Source: JAUNSR01 sp036655355
GTDB lineage: Bacteria; Bacteroidota; Bacteroidia; Bacteroidales; JAUNSR01
Assembly (NCBI GenBank): GCA_036655355.1
Contig: JAVVQG010000012.1
Coordinates: 71,042 to 135,041, forward strand
Reading direction: 5' to 3'
Length of the DNA stretch: 64,000 nt
Shown: positions 8,131 to 17,173 of the stretch, one piece after another
Layout: each line of letters starts with the position of its first letter
How positions within the stretch are numbered: the stretch's first letter is position 1
Made by a program: the position numbers and the translations under genes
The notes under the pieces: generated by a model
The model's database searches: none
What the model saw: the letters and a program-made list of their open reading frames with translations, nothing else
Told to the model about the DNA's origin: nothing

Positions 8131-9321
8131 TTACGCTCCGAAAAATGACATTACCCGAGCAGGTGTTCCACCGCCGGCAATCTCTTCGGCCATAAACGTC
8201 ATCGCAGGTGAAACGTGTGCAAAATATTTCTGATAACCCAAACACAATATGTTATGGCCTCTTTCGCCATTCGCTGAATTGCCGATCCGATCTTTGGGAC
8301 AACCTCCGTTGCATAGTTTCAAGTAATTGCATTTCTTACATTGCATCGTTAATCCGGTTCTTTTTTGTTGTCCGAAACGGAGTTGTTTACGTCCGTACAT
8401 CATTCCGGTAATCGTCTGCTCGTTCATGTTGCCGAGCAAGTGGTCAGAATTAGAGAAATGGTCACAGGAATAAATATCTCCATTGTATTGCACCACCCCC
8501 GAATGTCCACAGGTTTGATGGAATTTACAGTTGGTGATCTCTTTCCTACAGAATGTATTCAGCGTATCTTCAAAAACGGATACGTAGGTGCGCCCGACAT
8601 CATGTCTGACCCAATCGTCGAATATTTCACAAAGAAAAGATCCGTAAGAGAGTGGAGGAACCGACCATTCGGCAATGTGATTGTTTTGTCCTCCAACAAG
8701 CGGATGGAAATAAAGGTTACGGAATCCCTGTGATTTGAAGAAACGATACATTTCCAAAGGATACTGTACGTTGTATTCATGAATGGTGGCATGGATGTTG
8801 AACCGAACACCAAATTTACGTAGGAGCGATATTCCGAACATCACTTCATCGTAATTCCCCGTACCATCCGGTTTCAGACGATATTTGTTATGACAATGCT
8901 TCGGCCCGTCTAAATATACATTCACAAGAAAATCTTGTTTTTTGAAGAAATTACACCAATCGGAATCAATTAGTGATCCATTCGTGAAGATTGTATTGGT
9001 AACTTTTTTTCCGTTCGAGTAAATCTGCTGAAATCGCAGTGCTTTTTGATAGAAATCAATTCCCCTTAACAGTGGTTCGCCTCCTTTCCAGTAAAAACAG
9101 ACCCCTGTATGTATTTGTGCTTCGATATACTGCCTGGTGAACTTTTCTAATACATCATCACTCATCTCTTCGTTATCCGGCTCATCCTTTTCTGGTAGAT
9201 TCTGGTCACAAAAGGTACACTTTAAGTTGCAGATATTTCCGGCAGATCTTGCCGATACATATACCGGAAAAGCCATCGCTCCATAATTGTAATCTGGTTC
9301 CATAGTATACAGTTTGTTCAA
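8131..9321 (-). CDS. Anaerobic sulfatase-maturase-like radical SAM/SPASM enzyme
   Basis: A 396-residue radical SAM protein. The SAM-cluster motif is CNLKCTFC (CxxxCxxC) near residue 31, followed by the GGEPLL motif (YWKGGEPLLRG). The C-terminal SPASM region has many cysteines (CGHSGVVQYNGDIYSCDHF, then CKKCNYLKLCNGGCP) that would bind two auxiliary clusters. The arrangement matches anaerobic sulfatase maturases, which make formylglycine from Cys or Ser in sulfatases without oxygen. No sulfatase is within this window. Other SPASM maturases are the main alternative. The start is the ATG at 9321; a second ATG seven codons on (9303) is possible. Confidence 0.82.
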   Translation of the reverse strand: MNKLYTMEPDYNYGAMAFPVYVSARSAGNICNLKCTFCDQNLPEKDEPDNEEMSDDVLEKFTRQYIEAQIHTGVCFYWKGGEPLLRGIDFYQKALRFQQIYSNGKKVTNTIFTNGSLIDSDWCNFFKKQDFLVNVYLDGPKHCHNKYRLKPDGTGNYDEVMFGISLLRKFGVRFNIHATIHEYNVQYPLEMYRFFKSQGFRNLYFHPLVGGQNNHIAEWSVPPLSYGSFLCEIFDDWVRHDVGRTYVSVFEDTLNTFCRKEITNCKFHQTCGHSGVVQYNGDIYSCDHFSNSDHLLGNMNEQTITGMMYGRKQLRFGQQKRTGLTMQCKKCNYLKLCNGGCPKDRIGNSANGERGHNILCLGYQKYFAHVSPAMTFMAEEIAGGGTPARVMSFFGA

Positions 9322-9440
9322 TATAAAGTTCTGTAGTATACCTTCTGATTAGGAGGTAGAAAAACATAACTTTTCTTCCATTTTAAACAACCTTGAGCGT
9401 AAATAGTTTAATTTATACATCACAATATTTTTTGATATCA

Positions 9441-9488
9441 TAAAAGAGGCCACCTGAGCTAAAGGTTGTAACCTTACCTCAGATGGCC
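9441..9488 (-). terminator. Terminator after the SusA-like amylase gene
   Basis: On the minus strand an 11-bp stem (GGCCATCTGAG with CTCAGGTGGCC, one G-U pair; plus-strand 9478-9488 and 9448-9458) closes a loop holding an inner AAGGT/ACCTT stem. A short TTTTA follows. Confidence 0.75.
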
Positions 9489-9498
9489 TTGTTTTGTA

Positions 9499-11346
9499 TT
9501 AATACTCTAGAATGAGAAGTTCTCTTGGTCCGAATTTCATCTCTTTGCCGAAAGTAACTTCTTTGCCGGTCAATACATCTTTTGCCGATTTTACTCCGGT
9601 CAGAATCTCCGCATATGGCTCCATTGAGATGGTGTTTTCTGAATTTGTGCCGTTCATCATCACCAATACGCGCTGGTTGCCGTGCTGACGCTGATATGCG
9701 TAAACTCCCTTCAAAGGCATGAAATGTTTCATAGATCCTTTCTTGACAGCCTCGTTGCCCTTACGCCAAGTCAATACTTTCTGAAGGAAATCGTGAGCTT
9801 CGTTTTGAAGGTCGGAGCGACCTTCCGCTGTAAATTCACTTACTGAATCCCCTGGGAAACCGCCTACAAAATCCCGACGGACATATCCGTCACTTCCCGC
9901 TTTCGTTCCATTCATCAATGTCTCACTTCCGTAATAGATCTGAGGAATACCGCGTGTTGTCAACAGCAGAGTATAGGCTTGTTTGAAAATTCCGAGATCC
10001 GAAGGCATTTCCATCAAGAAACGGTCGGTATCGTGGTTATCCAAGAAAAACATGACAGACATCGGATCCGCATACATGTAATCCATCGCAAGCTGATTGT
10101 AAATGTGGTTTAAGCCGTTCCATGCGTCCGTTTCCTCTCCGAAGGCTCTACGCGTTGCGCTCATCAGTGGGAAGTCCATTACCACAGGCAGGTGCGAGTT
10201 ACCCATCTTGTTCATTTTCGCATTCTGTTGCCACCAAGAAGTACCTCCTTCTGCCTCCAACCACGATTCACCGACGATGTTGAAATTCGGATACTCCTCT
10301 TTTACAGCCTTGCACCATTCCGCCATCGGCTCGAATGCGGCGTAAGGGTAGGTATCCATCCGGATTCCGTCGATTCCGGCATATTCGATCCAGTAAATAG
10401 AATTCTGAATCAGGTATTTCATCAGGTGCTCATTTTTCTGATTCAAATCGGGCATTTCTTTCACAAACCAACCGTCTTCAGTTAGTTTTCTATCGTAATC
10501 CGATGTGTATGGGTCGAAATGAGGAGTCAAACGATAAGAAGTTTGAACGTAACCGTCCGGGAAGTTGAACCAGTTGTGCTCCGGACGGTCCAGAAACCAG
10601 ATATGTTCGCTTCCGCAGTGGTTGAAAATCATGTCCATGACAACTTTCATCCCTTTCTCATGGGTTTTGTCAATCAGTTTCTTGTATTCGTCATTCGAAC
10701 CGAAACGCGGATCCACCTTGTAATAATCTGTGGTGGCATAGCCGTGATATGAGCCGTGGGGCATGTCATTTTCAAGTACCGGATTCAGCCATATTGCTGT
10801 AACACCCAGGTTTTCAAGATAATCGAGGTTGTCTTCAATCCCTTTCAAGTCACCTCCGTGACGACCATTCGGGTCGTTTCGGTCTACTTTTACAGGGAAA
10901 CGCATTTTAGCTCCTTCGTTGTTCGATTGGTCGCCGTCTGCAAAACGATCGGGCATGATCAGATACAGTGCGTCTTCTGAACTGAACCCTTTGCGAAGCG
11001 CCGGATCCATCTCTCTTTCTTTTAATTCGTAAGCTACCTTGGTCTTTTCTCTTCCTCTTTTTAGGTTAATATTCATCTTGCCCGGTTTTGCCGAAGGATC
11101 GATGTTTAAATAGAGGAAAAGGTAATTGGGACTCTCAAGTGCAACTTGACGGGTGATGGTCACTCCCGGGTAATCAATGCTTGCTTCAGCCTTTGCTAGG
11201 TCGGGACCGTAGATCATAATCTGAAGTTCGGGATTCTTCATGTCTGTCCACCAAAAGTCAGGATGTACCTGTTGCGGTTTGATAGCTGCGTAACTCAAAA
11301 GTGAGCTGCCAACCAGAAGGGCAACTGTTAATATATTCTTCTTCAT
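9499..11346 (-). CDS. Secreted GH13 alpha-amylase, SusA/neopullulanase-like
   Basis: A 615-residue enzyme with a signal peptide (MKKNILTVALLVGSSLLSYA), an N-terminal cyclomaltodextrinase-type immunoglobulin-like domain (about 25-110), the GH13 barrel (about 120-530) and a C-terminal beta domain. Catalytic residues are present: nucleophile Asp331 in DGIRMDTY, acid/base Glu360 in VGESWL, and Asp439 in LDNHDTDR. Size and layout match SusA, the periplasmic neopullulanase of starch utilisation (617 residues in B. thetaiotaomicron). No susB, susC or susD homologue lies beside it, so it acts here as a single gene. It follows lon on the same strand but a terminator separates them. Confidence 0.87.
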   Translation of the reverse strand: MKKNILTVALLVGSSLLSYAAIKPQQVHPDFWWTDMKNPELQIMIYGPDLAKAEASIDYPGVTITRQVALESPNYLFLYLNIDPSAKPGKMNINLKRGREKTKVAYELKEREMDPALRKGFSSEDALYLIMPDRFADGDQSNNEGAKMRFPVKVDRNDPNGRHGGDLKGIEDNLDYLENLGVTAIWLNPVLENDMPHGSYHGYATTDYYKVDPRFGSNDEYKKLIDKTHEKGMKVVMDMIFNHCGSEHIWFLDRPEHNWFNFPDGYVQTSYRLTPHFDPYTSDYDRKLTEDGWFVKEMPDLNQKNEHLMKYLIQNSIYWIEYAGIDGIRMDTYPYAAFEPMAEWCKAVKEEYPNFNIVGESWLEAEGGTSWWQQNAKMNKMGNSHLPVVMDFPLMSATRRAFGEETDAWNGLNHIYNQLAMDYMYADPMSVMFFLDNHDTDRFLMEMPSDLGIFKQAYTLLLTTRGIPQIYYGSETLMNGTKAGSDGYVRRDFVGGFPGDSVSEFTAEGRSDLQNEAHDFLQKVLTWRKGNEAVKKGSMKHFMPLKGVYAYQRQHGNQRVLVMMNGTNSENTISMEPYAEILTGVKSAKDVLTGKEVTFGKEMKFGPRELLILEY

Positions 11347-11376
11347 GTGCGAATGTTTATTAAGTTAGGCTAAGGT

Positions 11377-11406
11377 AAAAAAAAATCCACCCGGTTAGGT
11401 GGATTT
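11377..11406 (-). terminator. Terminator after lon
   Basis: A 9-bp perfect stem (plus strand 11383-11391 and 11398-11406, AAATCCACC / GGTGGATTT) with a 6-nt loop is followed on the minus strand by an uninterrupted U run (plus strand A run 11377-11385). Confidence 0.88.
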
Positions 11407-11448
11407 TAGAACGAGAGATCAGCGTTTCGCTTACGCAATCGTTTGAGT

Positions 11449-13947
11449 TTATTTGATTGAGAGGGGATGTGCCACTTTCTCTTCAAGCAGTGCAATTTCC
11501 AGAACTTCGCGGATATCGCGTACGTAATGGAATGTTAATCCTTTCAGATAAGTGTCTTTGATCTCCTCGATATCTTTCTTGTTATCAATGCAAAGGATGA
11601 TGTCTTTGATGCCTGCTCGTTTAGCGGCAAGGATTTTTTCCTTGATGCCACCCACAGGTAGAACTCTTCCGCGCAGTGTAATCTCTCCTGTCATTGCCAA
11701 ATTCGGGCGAATTTTACGTTGCGTGAATGAGGAGGCAAGAGAAGTAACCATGGTAATCCCGGCAGACGGTCCGTCTTTCGGAATCGCACCTTCCGGAACA
11801 TGGACGTGTACGCTCCATTTATCGAATACTTCTTCGTCGATGCCGATCTCCTCAGCATGTGATTTGATGTAATGCATTGCGATCACAGCCGATTCTTTCA
11901 TCACATCGCCCAGATTTCCGGTCAATGTAAGTTTCTCTCCTTTGCTTTTAGAAAGGCTTGACTCAACAAAGAGAATCTCTCCCCCTACGGCAGTCCAGGC
12001 CAATCCGGTTACCACTCCGGCATAATCGTTTCCTTCATACATATCCGGTGTGTAGAATTTCGATCCCAAGAACTCTTGAAGGTGTTCCGGCAATAAGGTG
12101 TGCGGATACGCTTCGTTTCCTGCGATCTTACGGGCAAGACGGCGCATGATCTTTGCGATCTGTTTGTCAAGCTGGCGAACACCCGATTCACGCGAGTAGA
12201 AACTAACCAACGCTTCCATCGTTTTTTTAGGAATGTCAAAATCCGACTTGCTGATACCATGCGCTTCCAATTGCTTCGGAAGTAAATGGCGTCGAGCGAT
12301 CTCTACCTTTTCTTCCATGATATAGCCGCTGATGTCAATCATCTCCATACGGTCCAGCAAGGGCTGTTGAATCGTATTGATGTTATTGGCTGTGGCGATG
12401 AACATCACATTAGACAAGTCATAGTCAACATCCAGGTAGTTGTCATGGAACGTAGAATTCTGTTCCGGGTCCAAAACTTCAAGTAGTGCTGAAGAGGGAT
12501 CTCCTTTGAAGTCGGTTCCGATCTTATCGATCTCATCAAGTACGAATACAGGATTAGAAGTTCCGGCTTTAATCATTCCGCTGATGATACGACCCGGCAT
12601 TGCACCGATGTATGTGCGTCTGTGACCACGGATTTCCGCTTCATCGTGTAATCCACCGAACGACACCCGTACATATTTACGGTTAAGCGCCTCGGCTATC
12701 GATTTACCCAAAGAGGTTTTACCCACTCCCGGAGGGCCGTATAAACAGATGATTGGCGACTTGAAGTCACCACGCAATTTCAAAACAGCCAGATGTTCGA
12801 GGATGCGTTCTTTCACCTTCTCCAGCCCGTAATGTTGTTTGTCTAAAACTTTTTGAGCGTTTTTCAGATTCAGTTTATCTTTCGAGTATTCCCCCCAAGG
12901 AAGGTCTAACATCGTCTTCATGTAATTCAGCTGAATCGAAAAATCGGGAGACTGCGGATGGAGTCTTTCCAGTTTTCGCATCTCTTTTTCGAAGATTTGT
13001 GCAACCTGAGCACTCCATTTCTTTGTTTCGGCTTTGGTTCTTAATTCTTCGAAATCCTGATCCTGAGGATTACCTCCAAGTTCTTCCTGGATGGTTTTCA
13101 TCTGCGCCTGCAAATAATGTTCGCGTTGTTGTTGGCTGAGGTCTTCGCGCGTCTTATTCTGGATGTTGGCTTTAATCTCTAGAAGTTGCGCATCGCGCGT
13201 CAGATTTTTGAAAAGAGAGTAAGCGCGGTCTTTGGTACTGTCCAATGATAATAGCTTTTGTTTATCTTCGGCTACAGACGGAAGACTTGAACAAAGGAAG
13301 TTTACCAGATATACCGGATTATCGATATTGCGCAGGGCGAACATCAACTCACGCGGAGCATCATTCATCGTTTTGAAGATGCGTGTCGTGATGTCTTTGA
13401 TTGAATCAATGAGTGCTTCAAATTCACGATCCTCTTTCGACGGGTCGATCTCCTCATAAAGCGTGATATTCCCTTTTAGATAAGGATCCGTTTCGGTCAA
13501 TTCATTCAGAATAAATCTTTTCTTACCCTGAAGAATTACGGTGGTGGTCTGATCCGGCATTTCCAGAATCTTCAGCACTTCCGCTACTGTACCGATTCGG
13601 TAAAGATCTTCAAGTGACGGATCATTGGTGTTTTCTTCGATCTGGCATACTACGCCAATGAATTCTTTGCCGGAATTCGCATCTTTTATCAGTTTAAGCG
13701 ATTTTGTTCGGCCTACTGATACAGGAAGCGCAACTCCCGGAAAAAGTACCATGTTGCGAAGTGGCAAAATTGGAAGACCTTCTGTCTTCAAGCCGTTGCA
13801 ATTCATATCCGGATCACCGTTTATCTCCGCGAAAATCGGCATTACTGTTCCCTGGTTTTCATTTTCGTCGAATGTGAGATCGTCTGAAAATACAAATGAG
13901 GGTTGTATATATGTCATATTGTCAGTTATTAATCCTAATTGTTTCAT
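11449..13947 (-). CDS. lon: ATP-dependent protease Lon
   Basis: An 832-residue Lon protease. The N-terminal substrate-binding domain spans about 57-255, then the coiled coil, the AAA+ module with Walker A GPPGVGKT (404-411) and Walker B VFVLDEIDK (467-475), and the C-terminal protease domain with catalytic Ser728 in KDGPSAGI and Lys771 in GGIKEK. It degrades misfolded and regulatory proteins in the cytoplasm. The start at 13947 gives an N-terminal extension of about 50 residues before the conserved LPILPLRNMVLFPG block; the in-frame ATG at 13917 is an alternative. It has its own promoter and terminator and is divergent from the methyltransferase gene. Confidence 0.96.
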   Translation of the reverse strand: MKQLGLITDNMTYIQPSFVFSDDLTFDENENQGTVMPIFAEINGDPDMNCNGLKTEGLPILPLRNMVLFPGVALPVSVGRTKSLKLIKDANSGKEFIGVVCQIEENTNDPSLEDLYRIGTVAEVLKILEMPDQTTTVILQGKKRFILNELTETDPYLKGNITLYEEIDPSKEDREFEALIDSIKDITTRIFKTMNDAPRELMFALRNIDNPVYLVNFLCSSLPSVAEDKQKLLSLDSTKDRAYSLFKNLTRDAQLLEIKANIQNKTREDLSQQQREHYLQAQMKTIQEELGGNPQDQDFEELRTKAETKKWSAQVAQIFEKEMRKLERLHPQSPDFSIQLNYMKTMLDLPWGEYSKDKLNLKNAQKVLDKQHYGLEKVKERILEHLAVLKLRGDFKSPIICLYGPPGVGKTSLGKSIAEALNRKYVRVSFGGLHDEAEIRGHRRTYIGAMPGRIISGMIKAGTSNPVFVLDEIDKIGTDFKGDPSSALLEVLDPEQNSTFHDNYLDVDYDLSNVMFIATANNINTIQQPLLDRMEMIDISGYIMEEKVEIARRHLLPKQLEAHGISKSDFDIPKKTMEALVSFYSRESGVRQLDKQIAKIMRRLARKIAGNEAYPHTLLPEHLQEFLGSKFYTPDMYEGNDYAGVVTGLAWTAVGGEILFVESSLSKSKGEKLTLTGNLGDVMKESAVIAMHYIKSHAEEIGIDEEVFDKWSVHVHVPEGAIPKDGPSAGITMVTSLASSFTQRKIRPNLAMTGEITLRGRVLPVGGIKEKILAAKRAGIKDIILCIDNKKDIEEIKDTYLKGLTFHYVRDIREVLEIALLEEKVAHPLSIK

Positions 13948-13995
13948 AGATTTTATGTGATGTCTGTTGATTTGAAGTTAACACAATCAGCGTGC

Positions 13996-14003
13996 CAAAT
14001 TTA
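13996..14003 (-). promoter_or_regulatory. Probable -7 box of the lon promoter
   Basis: The minus strand reads TAAATTTG, a perfect TAnnTTTG. The predicted start is near 13989, about 42 nt before the lon ATG. The -33 region is weak: only a TTTCG-like stretch is near the right distance. Confidence 0.5.
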
Positions 14004-14126
14004 GCGAAACGAAACGGGCTGGCGAAATTTTTTCGTTTCTTTGCAATTTATCTTCTCCGGAAGCGGATGAATCACTTCTTTCCTCAACGCTTTCTGGAAC
14101 CAAAAGAATTAACTTCACTTGATGTT

Positions 14127-14849
14127 ATGGCAAATCATTATTTTAGGTTTAAGCAATTTGAGATTAATCAAGAGCATTGCGCGATGAAAGTAGGGACAGA
14201 CGGTGTGCTGCTTGGAGCATGGTGTGATGTTTCGAATGCCTCGCGGATACTGGATATCGGCACCGGCACGGGTTTGATATCTTTGATGATCGCTCAGCGG
14301 AATGCTACCGCTCAGATTGATGCGGTAGAGATTGACGAGGATGCTTTTAAGCAGGCATCATTCAATTTTGCAGCATCTCCTTGGAGTTGCCGATTACACC
14401 CGATAAAATGTTCTTTCACTGATTTTGAATTTCGCAAAGAACAGAAATATGACCTGATTGTTTCGAATCCCCCTTATTTTGAAGATTCGTTGAAGGCTGA
14501 TTGTAAAAAAAGAACGATGGCCCGTCATACCGACTCCCTCTCATTCGACTCTCTGATACAGGGAGCATCGGCACTTCTGGCTGAAAATGGAATTTTGTCA
14601 TTGGTTTATCCCGTTGATGCGGATGTTCGAATCAACGCATTGGCGAGCGGTAACGGTTTAGTTTGTGTACGCAAGACGTGGGTGAAGGGAAATCCTGCTT
14701 CACCGGTTAAAAGGGTATTGGCAGAATTCGTTCATTCCTCTCAAGAAACAGCCCTGAAGGAAGAGGAGCTAGTTGTGGAAGTTGACCGTCATGTGTATAC
14801 TTCCGAATACACCCGTCTTACCCGCGATTTCTATTTGAAAATGAAGTAG
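14127..14849 (+). CDS. trmN6: tRNA1(Val) (adenine(37)-N6)-methyltransferase TrmN6-like
   Basis: A 240-residue class I SAM-dependent methyltransferase. Motif I is ILDIGTGTGLISLMIA and the catalytic motif IV is VSNPPYF, the N6-adenine type. The N-terminal FEINQEHCAMKVGTDGVLLGAW block is a hallmark of the YfiC/TrmN6 family, which modifies A37 of tRNA-Val. A longer frame opens at 13992, but the first 45 residues have no counterpart in the family and would overlap the lon promoter area; I choose the ATG at 14127, which gives the usual length. The gene stands alone, with the glnA promoter just after it. Confidence 0.85.
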   Translation: MANHYFRFKQFEINQEHCAMKVGTDGVLLGAWCDVSNASRILDIGTGTGLISLMIAQRNATAQIDAVEIDEDAFKQASFNFAASPWSCRLHPIKCSFTDFEFRKEQKYDLIVSNPPYFEDSLKADCKKRTMARHTDSLSFDSLIQGASALLAENGILSLVYPVDADVRINALASGNGLVCVRKTWVKGNPASPVKRVLAEFVHSSQETALKEEELVVEVDRHVYTSEYTRLTRDFYLKMK

Positions 14850-14864
14850 CTTTCCTTTTTTTTC

Positions 14865-14896
14865 TTGCAGTTGTATTGTATTTTTTGTTAAGTTTG
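14865..14896 (+). promoter_or_regulatory. Promoter of glutamine synthetase gene
   Basis: A TTG at 14865-14867 (-33) and TAAGTTTG at 14889-14896 (-7, perfect TAnnTTTG) are 21 bp apart. The predicted start near 14903 leaves a leader of about 50 nt before the ATG at 14953. Confidence 0.62.
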
Positions 14897-14952
14897 AAAA
14901 GAAAGCCTGCTGGGTTTTCCAAAACCTTATAATCTAAAAATACACAAGAAAA

Positions 14953-16455
14953 ATGGAGACACAAACTTTAAATCCGAACCCACTTGTTCAGTTTCTGGGA
15001 AAAGAACCTCGTGATTTTACCAAAGCGGATCTGATTCGTTACATTCAGGCAAATAACATCCAGATGGTGAATTTTCGCTATTCTGGTGCTGACGGAAGAT
15101 TGAAAACATTGAATTTTATCATTAGTAGCCTGGAGCGACTTGAAAATATTCTGACTTACGGCGAACGCGTGGACGGCTCCAGCCTCTTTCCTTATATAGA
15201 TACAAATTCAAGCGATTTATATGTTATACCGCGATACCGTACTGCTTTTCTTAATCCATTTAGTGAAATTCCGGCAATAGATATTCTATGCTCTTTCTAT
15301 GATAAAGATGGGAAACCATTGGAGTCTTCTCCTGAATATACGTTGCGTAAAGCGGCTAAGGTTTTCAGAGAAACTACCGGGATGGAGTTTCAGGCGATGG
15401 GGGAATTGGAATATTACGTAATTCGGAAAGAAGATCCCTTATTCGTAACGCCCGATCAACGTGGGTATCATGAATCGGCACCTTTTGCCAAAGGAGGCGA
15501 TCTCCGTGCCGAAGCAATGAAAGCAATTGCACAAACGGGCGGTAAGATTAAATACGGACATTCGGAGGTGGGTAATTTTACCCAAGACGGCTTGCTGTAT
15601 GAACAGAATGAAATTGAATTTCTTCCGGTCGATGTTGAAGAAGCCGCAGATCAATTGATGATTGCGAAATGGATTCTGCGTACATTGGCTTACAAACACG
15701 ACGTGGATCTCACCTTCGCGCCTAAAATCACCACCGGTAAAGCGGGTAGTGGGATGCATATCCACACCAGAATCATGAAGGATGGCAAGAATATGTATGC
15801 TAAAGAGGGGGGATTGACCGATGAGGCGTTAAAAGCGATCGCAGGTATTCTTGAATTGGCTCCGGCTTTAACTGCGTTCGGAAATACCAATCCCACTTCC
15901 TATTTCCGACTTGTTCCGCATCAAGAAGCTCCTACGAATATTTGTTGGGGTGATCGGAATCGTTCAGTTTTGGTTCGTGTTCCCCTCGGATGGGCAAAGG
16001 GTGCGAGCGAGATGATTTCAGACGCAAACCCGAAAGAGAATCCGGGTCAGGAAGATATGAGTAAAAAACAGACGGTGGAGTTCCGTTGTCCGGACGGTTC
16101 AGCCGACGTGTATCTCTTACTGGCTGCACTGTGTGTGGCTGCACGTTACGGTTTTGAGATGGAGAATGCCATCGGATACGCAAAGGATCATTATGTATCT
16201 GTGAATATTTTCCACGATGAGCACAAGGATACGTTGGCAAAATTAAGTACGCTCCCGGCTTCTTGTTCGAAATCGGCCGATGCTTTGGAGACGTTGTCTG
16301 AGGTTTTTGAACGAAAAGGGGTATTTGATAAGAATCTGATTCAAGGTACTATCAATATGTTGCGAGCTTATCAAGATGAAAATCTGCGTGAAGAGATCGA
16401 GTCGGGTACACGAGATTTGAATGAGTTGGTAAAGAGATATATCAATGCCGGCTGA
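14953..16455 (+). CDS. glnA: Glutamine synthetase, type I
   Basis: A 500-residue glutamine synthetase, making glutamine from glutamate, ammonia and ATP. The N-terminal beta-grasp domain (about 20-120) is followed by the catalytic domain with AMGELEYYVI (metal-binding Glu), GSGMHIHTRI, NPTSYFRLVPHQEAPTNICW and the arginine-rich NRSVLVRVPLGW. Length is near the usual 440-500 for bacterial GSI. I do not see the NLYDLPP adenylylation loop found in the GSI-beta enzymes of enteric bacteria, so control by adenylylation is unlikely. It has its own promoter and terminator and is monocistronic. Confidence 0.92.
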   Translation: METQTLNPNPLVQFLGKEPRDFTKADLIRYIQANNIQMVNFRYSGADGRLKTLNFIISSLERLENILTYGERVDGSSLFPYIDTNSSDLYVIPRYRTAFLNPFSEIPAIDILCSFYDKDGKPLESSPEYTLRKAAKVFRETTGMEFQAMGELEYYVIRKEDPLFVTPDQRGYHESAPFAKGGDLRAEAMKAIAQTGGKIKYGHSEVGNFTQDGLLYEQNEIEFLPVDVEEAADQLMIAKWILRTLAYKHDVDLTFAPKITTGKAGSGMHIHTRIMKDGKNMYAKEGGLTDEALKAIAGILELAPALTAFGNTNPTSYFRLVPHQEAPTNICWGDRNRSVLVRVPLGWAKGASEMISDANPKENPGQEDMSKKQTVEFRCPDGSADVYLLLAALCVAARYGFEMENAIGYAKDHYVSVNIFHDEHKDTLAKLSTLPASCSKSADALETLSEVFERKGVFDKNLIQGTINMLRAYQDENLREEIESGTRDLNELVKRYINAG

Positions 16456-16499
16456 TTTATTTTGAGAACCACTTTTGACAGCTTCTTAGATAGAAATTT

Positions 16500-16543
16500 A
16501 GCGGTGAGATACAGAAAATAGATTCTGTTCTCACCGCTTTTTT
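16500..16543 (+). terminator. Terminator after glnA
   Basis: A 9-bp GCGGTGAGA / TCTCACCGC stem (16501-16509 and 16529-16537), extended inward by ACAGAA/TTCTGT, is followed by TTTTTT. Confidence 0.9.
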
Positions 16544-16641
16544 ATGAAATGAAATTTGTTAGAAGGTTTGTTGTGTAAGTGGCTGATTAATAGCTATAAA
16601 ATCACAGGTTGATCCTTTGAATTCTCTTTGTGAAACACCGA

Positions 16642-16729
16642 ATGGGAAAAACCAAGGCGGTGGTTCGACCGAAGCACGGCCTTGCTTCGACCGGAGCACT
16701 GCCTTGCTTCGACCGAACCAAGGCGATGG
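16642..16729. repeat. 22-bp tandem repeat array, about four units
   Basis: Two clear copies start at 16664 and 16686, each beginning TTCGACCG and ending GCCTTGC, differing at two positions. A third starts at 16708 but changes after its first eight bases. The tail of the third unit (AACCAAGGCGATGG, 16716-16729) also occurs 66 bp earlier as AACCAAGGCGGTGG (16650-16663), exactly three periods. Each core unit holds a hairpin, GAAGCA-CGGCCT-TGCTTC. It is GC-rich within an AT-rich 340-bp intergenic stretch and lies upstream of the HU genes. A reading frame across it is an accident of the repeat. Confidence 0.75.
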
Positions 16730-16882
16730 CACGCACCGTATGGTTTATTAGAATCAGCTTCTCCTCCGAGAGGATTGAAATGGAGTGCTTGCAACGCTAG
16801 GTAAATGAGAGTAATGTAATTTATATTAATTCTTTAATGTTTTTTTTGTAATATAGCGGTTGAAAACTAAATGACATAAATC

Positions 16883-17173
16883 GTGGATCATAAAAAGTTC
16901 TTACAGGAGTTACAGAAACGAAGCGGGTTGGATCGCAATCGGCTACAGGAGTTGTTGAAGGCAACCGAAAATGTCATTCGGGAACAGGCCGTTAACTTGA
17001 ATTCGGTATCTCTGGACGGATTAGGTACTTTTGAACCGCGTAAACGTTTGGAGTTTATTCATGAGAACAGAGAAACCGGCGAACAGATCCTTTATCCCCC
17101 CCGGATCGTAATTCATTTCACACCGGCCCTGAAATTGTCACAGACCCCTCGGAAAGGAGGCGATCATGAATGA
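16883..17173 (+). CDS. HU/IHF-family DNA-binding protein
   Basis: A 96-residue protein of HU fold: two N-terminal helices (KKFLQELQKRSGLDRNRLQ), then the NSVSLDGLGTFEPRKR beta segment in the position of HU's GFGxF motif, and an arm region ending IHFTPALKLSQ. The only possible start is GTG at 16883: a TAA in frame lies at 16877 and there is no suitable ATG. It overlaps the next gene by 8 bp, so the two are translationally coupled. It is more divergent than the housekeeping HU of Bacteroidales and may be a specialised paralogue working with the membrane-bound HU protein that follows. Confidence 0.82.
   Translation: MDHKKFLQELQKRSGLDRNRLQELLKATENVIREQAVNLNSVSLDGLGTFEPRKRLEFIHENRETGEQILYPPRIVIHFTPALKLSQTPRKGGDHE

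Noticed and set aside
9499..11346. A starch-utilisation (Sus) locus around the amylase
   Set aside because: No SusC/SusD pair or SusR-type regulator is adjacent; lon and a radical SAM gene are the neighbours.
13992..14126. Longer N terminus for the TrmN6-like enzyme
   Set aside because: The added 45 residues lie outside the family alignment as I know it and cover the lon promoter region.
16594..16794. A 66-codon open frame on the minus strand across the 22-bp repeats
   Set aside because: It owes its length to the GC-rich repeat, has no recognisable motif and no promoter or start context.
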